Part shown: one piece after another, positions 36,955 through 43,801 of the stretch
How positions within the stretch are numbered: position 1 is the stretch's first letter
Layout of the letters: each line of letters begins with the position of its first letter
Assembly: GCA_002163245.1 (NCBI GenBank)
Contig: MAAL01000168.1
Location: forward strand, 1-64,000
Direction of reading: 5' to 3'
DNA from: Gammaproteobacteria bacterium 42_54_T18
Lineage (GTDB): Bacteria > Pseudomonadota > Gammaproteobacteria > Pseudomonadales > Ketobacteraceae
Length of the DNA stretch: 64,000 nt
Notes under the pieces: generated by a model
What the model was told of the DNA's origin: nothing
Seen by the model: the letters and a program-made list of their open reading frames with translations, nothing else
Database searches by the model: none
Program-made: the position numbers and the translations under genes

Positions 36955-38097
36955 ATGATTCCAAGAACGGTTTATAACGCAGAGCAGGAGCAGTTTCGTG
37001 ATAGTGTTCGGAAGTTTCTAGAAGCTGAGGCTGTGCCATATCACTCTCAATGGGAAAAAGATGGGCAGATTGACCGCGCGTTATGGGGTAAGGCAGGAGA
37101 GCTTGGATTGTTGTGTCCTACTGTTCCAGAGCAGCACGGAGGGGCTGGTGTAGATTTTCGTTATAATGCCATTGTGAGTGAGGAGTGTATAAAACGTGGT
37201 TTAAGTGGTATTGGGTTTGTTCTGCATTCAGATATCGGTGTTCCTTATATTATAAAAAACGGCTCTGATGACATTATTGAGAAATATATTCCACGGTGCA
37301 TAACCGGTGAAATTATCACAGCGATTGCGATGACTGAGCCAGGAACTGGTTCTGACTTACAAGGCATTAAAACCACGGCAGTGCTGGATGGCGATGAGTA
37401 CGTCATTAACGGATCTAAAACGTTTATAACCAATGGCCAACAAGCAGATCTTGTCATTGTTGTATGTAAAACAGATACAACAGCAGGAGCAAAAGGAATT
37501 AGTTTGCTGTTGGTAGAGGCGGGTACACCTGGGTTCGCTAAAGGGTCAAATTTAGAAAAGATTGGCATGAAAGCGCAAGATACATCAGAGCTATTCTTTC
37601 AAGATGTTCGTGTTCCAAAAGCAAACCTTCTTGGTGATGAAGGTGCGGGGTTTGTGTATTTGATGCAAGAATTACCTCAAGAGCGCTTGAGTATTGCGAT
37701 CGGAGCAATGGCGAGTTGTGAATCAATATTGGAGCAAACCGTAAATTATGTGAAAGAGCGTAACGCCTTTGGCAAGCCTATCGCTACATTCCAAAATACA
37801 CAGTTTACGTTGGCGGGGTTGGATGCGGAAATAACGTCGGCAAGAGTGTTTGTTGATAAGTGCCTTGAGCTTCATGTGCAGAAAAAATTGGATACAGTTA
37901 CCGCATCAAAAGCAAAGTTGCTTTCTACTGAGTTACAAGGGAGAGTAATCGATCAATGCTTACAGTTACACGGTGGTTACGGCTATATGTGGGAATACCC
38001 CGTTGCTCGAGCTTTTGCTGATGCTCGGGTGCAGCGTATTTATGGCGGCACTAGTGAAATAATGAAATTGATTATTGCGAGGAGCTTGTTTGCGTAA
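36955..38097 (+). CDS. Acyl-CoA dehydrogenase, second copy
   Basis: A 380-residue FAD enzyme with AMTEPGTGSDLQGIKTTA and QLHGGYGYMWEYPVARAFADARVQRIYGGTSEIMK. As in the first copy, the residue before GTSE is not Glu (Gly here), so the base is likely the Glu of ELPQERLS. The sequence is clearly diverged from the enzyme at 32654, so this is an old paralogue, not a recent duplication. GAGGTG supports the start. Confidence 0.93.
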   Translation: MIPRTVYNAEQEQFRDSVRKFLEAEAVPYHSQWEKDGQIDRALWGKAGELGLLCPTVPEQHGGAGVDFRYNAIVSEECIKRGLSGIGFVLHSDIGVPYIIKNGSDDIIEKYIPRCITGEIITAIAMTEPGTGSDLQGIKTTAVLDGDEYVINGSKTFITNGQQADLVIVVCKTDTTAGAKGISLLLVEAGTPGFAKGSNLEKIGMKAQDTSELFFQDVRVPKANLLGDEGAGFVYLMQELPQERLSIAIGAMASCESILEQTVNYVKERNAFGKPIATFQNTQFTLAGLDAEITSARVFVDKCLELHVQKKLDTVTASKAKLLSTELQGRVIDQCLQLHGGYGYMWEYPVARAFADARVQRIYGGTSEIMKLIIARSLFA

Positions 38098-38211
38098 TAT
38101 TGGCCCTTAATATTGTTCAGCGAGAGGTGTTGTAGAGAGGCTTGCTTCGAAAAAGGTAGTATGGTGATATGTGAGATTAGCGTTAATTAATCTTAGGTTT
38201 TAAGGAGTTTA

Positions 38212-39183
38212 GTGAACGATATTCTCATATATGTACCCAATCAAACCCTTGTTATGAGCACAGCGTTGATTAAAGATTTATGTTGGGTCGCAGTGCAGCA
38301 TAATGCCAAGGAAAAAGAGCTGTCTGTAGAAAACTTCCAAAATGTGCGTTTAGTGAGTTGCGATGGAAAGCCTGTTCAATGTAGCTCTGGTAATCAGTTG
38401 TCGGTAGATTTAGCATTGGATGAAGTAGATTCGGCGGGTGCTATTTTTCTTAGTGCATTTTGGGGGAGTCCGAGTACAGCGCTAAAGGATAGTCAACAAC
38501 TGCTTGAGTGGTTATGTCGGGCGCACGCGCAAGGCATACCTATTGCGGGTACGAGTAACGGACCGTTTTTTATGGCAGAGGCAGGGCTGTTGGATGGCAA
38601 GGTTGCAACCGTATACCCTCCAATGGCGGATGTGTTTCAGCGGCATTATCCTACGGTTAACTTGCTACCTGAGCGAGCGATTACCGATGCCGGGAACTTG
38701 TATTGTGCGAATGGAATTGCCTCTGGGTGTGACCTAATTGTCTCTATTATCGAAATGTTGTTTGGGCCTAGTATTGCTCGACAGATAAGCCGGGATTTTT
38801 TGATTGGGTTTAATCGTAGTTACACGTTGGCTAATGTGACTTTTGATGGCCAAAAGTATCATCATGATGGGAAGGTTCTGACTGTGCAGCAATGGCTTGA
38901 GCGTAACTACGATCAAAATGTCTCTTTAGAGGTTGTAGCGGCGGACGTTGGTATGAGTCCTCGTAACTTTTCTAGGCGCTTTAAACAAGCGACGGGAGAT
39001 AGTCCAAGCCTTTATTTACAACGAGTGAGAATTGAGGCTTCTAAGGATCTTTTACGCAACACTGCTTTATCGATTGCTGAGGTGTCCTATAAAGTAGGCT
39101 ACGCTGATGAAAGCTATTTCAGCCGAGTGTTTAAACGTATTTGTGGGGATTTGCCACACGTATTTCGTGGTGGTTTAAAATAA
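38212..39183 (+). CDS. GlxA-type AraC regulator with DJ-1/PfpI-like domain
   Basis: A 323-residue regulator starting with GTG after a good AAGGAG. The N-terminal half is a class I glutamine amidotransferase-like fold (AGTSNGPFFMAEAGLLDGKVATVYPPMADVF; ANGIASGCDLIVSIIEMLFG) in which the nucleophile cysteine is not conserved. The C-terminal AraC domain reads SLEVVAADVGMSPRNFSRRFKQATGDSPSLYLQRVRIEASKDLL and ends SYKVGYADESYFSRVFKRICG. The target is unknown. It follows the acyl-CoA dehydrogenase by 114 bases in the same direction. Confidence 0.9.
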   Translation: MNDILIYVPNQTLVMSTALIKDLCWVAVQHNAKEKELSVENFQNVRLVSCDGKPVQCSSGNQLSVDLALDEVDSAGAIFLSAFWGSPSTALKDSQQLLEWLCRAHAQGIPIAGTSNGPFFMAEAGLLDGKVATVYPPMADVFQRHYPTVNLLPERAITDAGNLYCANGIASGCDLIVSIIEMLFGPSIARQISRDFLIGFNRSYTLANVTFDGQKYHHDGKVLTVQQWLERNYDQNVSLEVVAADVGMSPRNFSRRFKQATGDSPSLYLQRVRIEASKDLLRNTALSIAEVSYKVGYADESYFSRVFKRICGDLPHVFRGGLK

Positions 39184-39371
39184 TCCACTATGCTAGTATC
39201 GATTCAATTAACGATATTTTGATGTATAAAAAGTGTAAATAAAACATGACTACCTTAATACTCCAATCAAAACAAAAACGCTGTAAACGAGGGTTTCACT
39301 CTGCAGCGATGGTTGTGTGTATGCGATTAATTAGGTGTTAGCTATTTAAAGTAGGTAATACAAATACACAA

Positions 39372-39407
39372 AAGCCCGGTGCAGATTATGCAATCGGGCT
39401 TTTTTTT
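39372..39407 (+). terminator. Terminator or attenuator hairpin directly before dapA
   Basis: AAGCCCG and CGGGCTT pair around a loop that itself contains TGCA-GATTA-TGCA. Eight T residues follow. It lies only about 10 bases before the dapA Shine-Dalgarno. It could end upstream transcription or act as an attenuator of dapA; the roughly 190-base leader from 39184 shows no lysine riboswitch that I recognise. Confidence 0.75.
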
Positions 39408-39429
39408 GCCCTTCAAAAAGGAGAAAGTA

Positions 39430-40320
39430 ATGCAAAAGCTTCAATTTAGTGGATCATATGTGGCATTGGTCACCCCCTTTAAAAACGGAGAGCTTGACGA
39501 GGACGCTCTTCGCCATCTTGTTGATTGGCATATCAGCAATGGAACTGATGGTTTGGTGCCCGTGGGTACAACAGGGGAGTCATCCACGGTTACCGCAGAA
39601 GAACATAAGCAGGTAGTCGAAATTGTCGTGAAAATGGTTGCAGGGCGAATACCAGTGATTGCAGGTGCCGGTTCCAATAACCCAGTTGAGGCGCTTGATT
39701 TTGCACAACACGCACAGAGTGTTGGTGCTGATGGGGTGTTATGTGTGGCAGGGTATTATAATCGGCCATCTCAAGAGGGGTTGTATCAGCATTTTAAATT
39801 GATTCACGATAAGACTGATATCCCGATTATTATTTATAACATTCCACCGCGAGCGGTAGTCGATATTACCCCGGAAACAATGGCACGGTTGGCTGGTTTA
39901 CCACGTGTTGTTGGTGTAAAAGATGCGACCGGCGATTTAACACGGATCAGTCAAGAAAGACTGTTGATAAAGGAGCCGTTTTGTTATTTCTCTGGAGATG
40001 ATATGACGGCGGTTGCTTATAATGCTTTAGGTGGAACAGGGTGTATTTCGGTGACAGCAAATGTGCTTCCACGGCTAAGTTCTGCTTTACAGGATGCATG
40101 TTTGTCTCAAGACTACTCTCGGGCGCTGGAATATCATGATCAATTGCTTCCTGTACACCTGGCTTTGTTTGAAGAGCCAAATCCATCTGGGGTGAAGTTT
40201 GCTATGTCTTGCTTAGGGTTATGTGATGACGAGGTCCGGCTTCCTATTCTTGGCGTGAGTGAACATTTGAAATCTAAAATTAGACAATGTATCGATGAAA
40301 TAGGGAAGGCAGAATGCTAA
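39430..40320 (+). CDS. dapA: 4-hydroxy-tetrahydrodipicolinate synthase
   Basis: 296 residues from ATG 39430, chosen for its AAGGAGA ribosome site; a longer frame would start inside the terminator hairpin. The enzyme condenses pyruvate with aspartate semialdehyde in lysine/DAP synthesis. The Schiff-base lysine is K164 (VGVKDATGDL), catalytic Y136 lies in IIIYNIPPR, and the GTTGESSTV motif is present. The usual bamC/purC neighbours do not follow; a long non-coding gap does. Confidence 0.96.
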   Translation: MQKLQFSGSYVALVTPFKNGELDEDALRHLVDWHISNGTDGLVPVGTTGESSTVTAEEHKQVVEIVVKMVAGRIPVIAGAGSNNPVEALDFAQHAQSVGADGVLCVAGYYNRPSQEGLYQHFKLIHDKTDIPIIIYNIPPRAVVDITPETMARLAGLPRVVGVKDATGDLTRISQERLLIKEPFCYFSGDDMTAVAYNALGGTGCISVTANVLPRLSSALQDACLSQDYSRALEYHDQLLPVHLALFEEPNPSGVKFAMSCLGLCDDEVRLPILGVSEHLKSKIRQCIDEIGKAEC

Positions 40321-40433
40321 GGCATTATTGTTAATCGTGAGCAAGGAGTAATGACGGGCTTGTTTGTTTAGTGTGGCTGTTGCGGATTCTATTTTTATTA
40401 ATTGAGAATAATTATCAAATAGAGCTTGCAAAG

Positions 40434-40452
40434 ACAAATGAGAATCATTACT
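40434..40452. promoter_or_regulatory. Fur-box-like site
   Basis: The 19 bases ACAAATGAGAATCATTACT match the consensus GATAATGATAATCATTATC at 13 positions and contain the inverted repeat AATGA-GAA-TCATT. A weaker AT-rich match precedes it at about 40404-40422. It sits in a gap with no clear protein gene. Confidence 0.55.
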
Positions 40453-40752
40453 ATTAAGTCATTCCCGAGCTGTGGAGGCAATGAGACTAGTAAGCGGTGT
40501 AACTTACTAGTTTGGTGCTTTCTCTGGTGGGGGAGGCGAGTGAAGGTTCCGGTAACGGAGCATATGCAGACGTGTCTGTTCAATCTCTCCTCTCTCTGTT
40601 GGCTGTCGCTAACGCATGTGAACAATTTTGAGTGAAGCTTCAACTCTCTCTCAACCCTCTCTCTGAGGTTTCACTTATTGTTCGATTTAATCGCTTCCTT
40701 CACCAGGGAGGCTCGGGTTATTACTTGTGATACATGAGTTAGCTTATGTGAA
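40453..40752 (+). ncRNA. Candidate iron-regulated small RNA region downstream of the Fur-like box
   Basis: The 432-bp gap between dapA and the acyltransferase (40321-40752) has no convincing gene. After the Fur-like box come a 9-bp hairpin ACTAGTAAG/CTTACTAGT (40486-40511), a stretch rich in CUCUCU repeats (40581-40670), and a possible stem GCTTCC/GGAGGC near 40692-40712. The layout suggests a Fur-repressed regulatory RNA, as with RyhB or PrrF, but I see no sequence match to either and no clear U-run terminator. A 69-codon frame here (40426-40635) has unlikely composition. Confidence 0.3.
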
Positions 40753-41595
40753 TCAATATTTGGATAGGAGGCGGCGTAATAAGCCTTGGTTATCATCGGA
40801 GGTGCGGTAACGCTTTAATGCCTCAATCTCTTTTTCTAATGCGTCACCTATCAGTTTTCTTACTTGCCACTGTACTTCTAGATTGTCTTCCTGCCCTTTA
40901 AATGGGGTTACATCTATGGGCTCGCCAAAGGAAAAATAAAAACGCTCAGGCCGCGGTATCATTGTTGGGCCGATCCCTGTAGTTATTGGCATAATGACGT
41001 CGCCGTTGCGTAATTGTTTGTTGATGCTTTTATTTTTTAACAGCCAGCGGCCAATACGTGACTCTTTAAAATCGTAAGCATCAAATAAAATATCATAAAC
41101 ATCGTCTGCCCCCAGGGATGCGATGGGGGTGATAGGGTATTGATATTTAATGGCCATATAGGCAAAACCGGTGCGTGTTTTCCACGTGAGTTGGTATTTC
41201 TCCCCTCGGCGCTTTGCAACCTCTCGGGCTCCACCGGGGAATACTAATAAGGTTTCACCTGCTTCCATTAAGCGTGAGCAGTTTTCACGGTTGCCAATAA
41301 CAACGCCGCCTTTGTGAAGAAAGTCTCTCCATAATGGGATTTTGTAATGTGCTTCGTCCGCAAGACCACGAATAGCGATATCTTTTTTTCGTAAAACTTC
41401 AGAAAATATTAGAGGAACATCGAGAGAGCCATAAATGGTGTGGTTGCCGACGAGTAATGTGGGTTTGTCTTTGTGTAAGTTTTCAAGGCCAAAGAATAAG
41501 GGGTTAAAGTATGTTTCTGCTAGTTTCATTGCTGCATTTACTGCTGGCACGGAAGGGGGCGTGAAATCTAGCACGTCTTTATCGGTTGGGTTCAT
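40753..41595 (-). CDS. MGAT-like lysophospholipid/acylglycerol acyltransferase
   Basis: A 280-residue acyltransferase of the PlsC superfamily. The block GNHTIYGSLDVPL holds the conserved His and Asp of the active site. FPGGAREVAKRRGEKYQLTWKTRTGFAYMA is the acceptor motif typical of the MGAT-like subgroup (diacylglycerol acyltransferase relatives). It would move an acyl group from acyl-CoA or ACP to a glycerolipid or alcohol at the membrane. No signal peptide is seen. The exact substrate is open; a wax ester or neutral lipid role would fit the lipid genes nearby. Confidence 0.85.
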   Translation of the reverse strand: MNPTDKDVLDFTPPSVPAVNAAMKLAETYFNPLFFGLENLHKDKPTLLVGNHTIYGSLDVPLIFSEVLRKKDIAIRGLADEAHYKIPLWRDFLHKGGVVIGNRENCSRLMEAGETLLVFPGGAREVAKRRGEKYQLTWKTRTGFAYMAIKYQYPITPIASLGADDVYDILFDAYDFKESRIGRWLLKNKSINKQLRNGDVIMPITTGIGPTMIPRPERFYFSFGEPIDVTPFKGQEDNLEVQWQVRKLIGDALEKEIEALKRYRTSDDNQGLLRRLLSKY

Positions 41596-41652
41596 GTGAG
41601 GCTCTTACTGTGATTCTACAGAGTGCGAGAGGGGTGTTTCTGGCGTACCCAC

Positions 41653-42447
41653 TTATTCATTCGACGTCACTTGCTCATTAAGAGAGACTATTTGACTTGC
41701 CATGCTTTTCATAAGGTTTAGGCAAATATGCGGGTGAGTTTTCATCAGGGTTTCAAACTGCTCTTTTGGAACAACAAGTATCATGCAGGTAGTGGAAGCA
41801 ACCACTTTGGCAGTTCTAAGGCTGTCGGTTAATAATGCCATTGCACCAAAAATCTCATTTTCTAATACTTCGCCAACTTTGATATCGTTTACAAAAACAT
41901 CGGCATGCCCCTCAACGATCGAGTAGACACTGTCTGCTTCTGTGTCTTGTTCGATAATAACGTCGCCAACTTGATAGTGAACAAACCCTAAGGATGCCTT
42001 GTCGACGCCTTGTTCAACGAGGCTAATAATACAGGTTCGACGCTTGCACTCTTCTAATAAGTATTCACACCAAATGGGTGTAATTGATGTGGTGCTAGTA
42101 ACGGTGTTGAGTAGTTCTGCTCGGTCATATCGACGTAAGGCAAAGGGCCCCGCAGAATAAAGCCTATAAGGGCTTGGGTTGTCTATTTGGTCTAGACCAA
42201 AGATGTCCCCGATATCATAATGAAATAAGGTGGCGCTTTCTTGTTCATGAGCGACCGCCCCTTCCAGGACAATATAAACGAAATCATGATTGGGTTGGCT
42301 GGCGTAAAAATCATCAACCAATTCGTAGGATACATCGCTATAATTTAGCGTACTGACGTTCTTGTCTGTCAAAACACGTTCCAGCAACTCTTTGCAGCGG
42401 TCGTCTATTTGCTCAAATGCTTCATTAAAATCTGTTTCAATAAACAT
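41653..42447 (-). CDS. Cyclic-nucleotide-binding-domain protein
   Basis: A 264-residue protein with a clear C-terminal cNMP-binding domain (about 145-255): GDVIIEQDTEADSVYSIVEGHADVFVND, then NEIFGAMALLTDSLRTAKVVASTTCMILVVPKEQF. In the phosphate-binding cassette the Arg and Ala of RTA are kept, but the Glu of the usual FGE is Ala, so nucleotide binding may be altered. The N-terminal half looks like a second, weaker copy (FVYIVLEGAVAHEQESATLFHYDIGDIFG). No DNA-binding or enzyme domain is attached, suggesting an adaptor or sensor. Confidence 0.82.
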   Translation of the reverse strand: MFIETDFNEAFEQIDDRCKELLERVLTDKNVSTLNYSDVSYELVDDFYASQPNHDFVYIVLEGAVAHEQESATLFHYDIGDIFGLDQIDNPSPYRLYSAGPFALRRYDRAELLNTVTSTTSITPIWCEYLLEECKRRTCIISLVEQGVDKASLGFVHYQVGDVIIEQDTEADSVYSIVEGHADVFVNDIKVGEVLENEIFGAMALLTDSLRTAKVVASTTCMILVVPKEQFETLMKTHPHICLNLMKSMASQIVSLNEQVTSNE

Positions 42448-42594
42448 GAATTAACCTTGCGAGAAAATGGCTGTTTGTACAGTAGTTGGCCTAGCTTTAG
42501 TGTGTTTACTATAGCCCAGCGGTAGCTTAGGAACGATCACTTAAGGGTTCTATACCTTTAAAGTGTAGACAGTTTCCCAAATTTGGAAGAGAAA

Positions 42595-42623
42595 CCACCC
42601 TAATGTTGTTAGTATTTGGGTGG
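42595..42623 (-). terminator. Hairpin after the PfkB-family kinase gene
   Basis: CCACCC and GGGTGG form a 6-bp GC stem around a 17-base loop. On the minus strand it is followed by a pyrimidine-rich TTTCTCTTCC, so it may be a modest terminator. Confidence 0.4.
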
Positions 42624-42650
42624 CTTGGAGGTGAGGTTAGTACGGGGCGT

Positions 42651-43643
42651 TTAAAGGCTGTTTTCGTTGAGTAAAGTTTGGTGCTGCTCTTTGGCTAGCC
42701 TTGGGCCAAACTGAGAAACCACTTGTGCAGCGGCGTTACTTGCAAAGGCCCCAGCTGATGGGAAGTCATGCCCTTCGCTTAAAGCGTACAAAAATGCGCC
42801 TGCAAACATGTCTCCGGCGCCGTTAGAGTCAAGCGCGGTAATCGGTGTTGGGTCTATTTTATGCTCTGTTGATCCATCAAAGACAATCGCTCCGTCACTA
42901 CCAAGAGTAACTGCAAAAGTTTTTGCGACCGTTTTAATTTTGGCAATTGCGGTATCAAGCTGATCAGTATCAGCCCACGATAGTGCTTCTTGCTCATTAC
43001 AAAACAGCAGGTCAACACCTTCACCTAACATTTCATTTAGACCATCCTTAAAAAAGCTCACCATGTTGGGGTCAGAAAAAGTGAGAGCTGTTTTAACATT
43101 GCTGGCTTCGGCAATTTGTCGGGCTTTGATTGCAGCAGCTCGACCTGTCTCAGAGGTAACGAGGTAACCTTCCAAGTAAACAAACTGGGATTGCTGGATG
43201 GCTTTTTCGTCAAGCTCCTTTTCGGATACGGTTTCAGATATGCCCAAAAACGAATGCATAGTACGTTCGGCGTCGGGTGTCACCATAACGATACACTTAC
43301 CGCTTACACCATTCTCTCGATTGTCTTTAAGGTTGGTGTCTACACCAGCAGCCGCCAGGTCTTTTACATAAAAATCACCGGTTGCATCGTTGGCTACTTT
43401 GCAGGAGTAGTATGCGTTGCCGCCAAAGTGGCTTACTGCAATGATCGTGTTGGCAGCAGATCCGCCACTGGCTTTTTTACCGTTATGACCTGCCAATGCC
43501 TGGGTAAGGCTCTGTTGTTGAGCCTCATCAACCAGTGTCATTACCCCTTTGTCGATACCTTGTTTGGACAAAAAGTCGTCATCGATAGTGAATTCCATAT
43601 CAACAAGCGCGTTTCCGATGGCGTAGACGTGGTATTTGGTCAT
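42651..43643 (-). CDS. PfkB-family sugar/nucleoside kinase (adenosine kinase-like)
   Basis: A 330-residue ribokinase-fold enzyme. The N-terminal PfkB signature KASGGSAANTIIAVSHFGGNAYYSCKVAND carries the substrate glycines. The C-terminal signature DSNGAGDMFAGAFLYAL holds the catalytic base D278. The overall pattern is that of the bacterial adenosine kinase-like group, which phosphorylate adenosine or a related sugar. It is divergent from the PBP1b gene with a 158-bp promoter gap. Confidence 0.88.
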   Translation of the reverse strand: MTKYHVYAIGNALVDMEFTIDDDFLSKQGIDKGVMTLVDEAQQQSLTQALAGHNGKKASGGSAANTIIAVSHFGGNAYYSCKVANDATGDFYVKDLAAAGVDTNLKDNRENGVSGKCIVMVTPDAERTMHSFLGISETVSEKELDEKAIQQSQFVYLEGYLVTSETGRAAAIKARQIAEASNVKTALTFSDPNMVSFFKDGLNEMLGEGVDLLFCNEQEALSWADTDQLDTAIAKIKTVAKTFAVTLGSDGAIVFDGSTEHKIDPTPITALDSNGAGDMFAGAFLYALSEGHDFPSAGAFASNAAAQVVSQFGPRLAKEQHQTLLNENSL

Positions 43644-43801
43644 TGGTGATCCTTATAAAGTACACATTTGAGGTGGTTTTTTTGATTGTAGCTATTGTAT
43701 GTGAAATTTTATTTTTGTCACGGCATCAAGGAATGAAAGCACGTATACTGCTGTCCTATTTATTCAATCTTTAGAATAGAAATAAGAGGTGTTGTTGTTC
43801 T

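Noticed and set aside
39184-39371. tRNA or lysine riboswitch before dapA
   Set aside because: No cloverleaf, no acceptor or T-loop sequence, and no recognised lysine riboswitch core in this stretch.
40426-40635. 69-codon frame in the gap after dapA
   Set aside because: It begins within the Fur-like box, has no ribosome site and a Trp/Cys-rich, unstructured composition; better explained as non-coding.
43116-43649. 177-codon plus-strand frame over the PfkB-family kinase
   Set aside because: Antisense shadow of a gene with complete kinase motifs; no known domain is visible in it.
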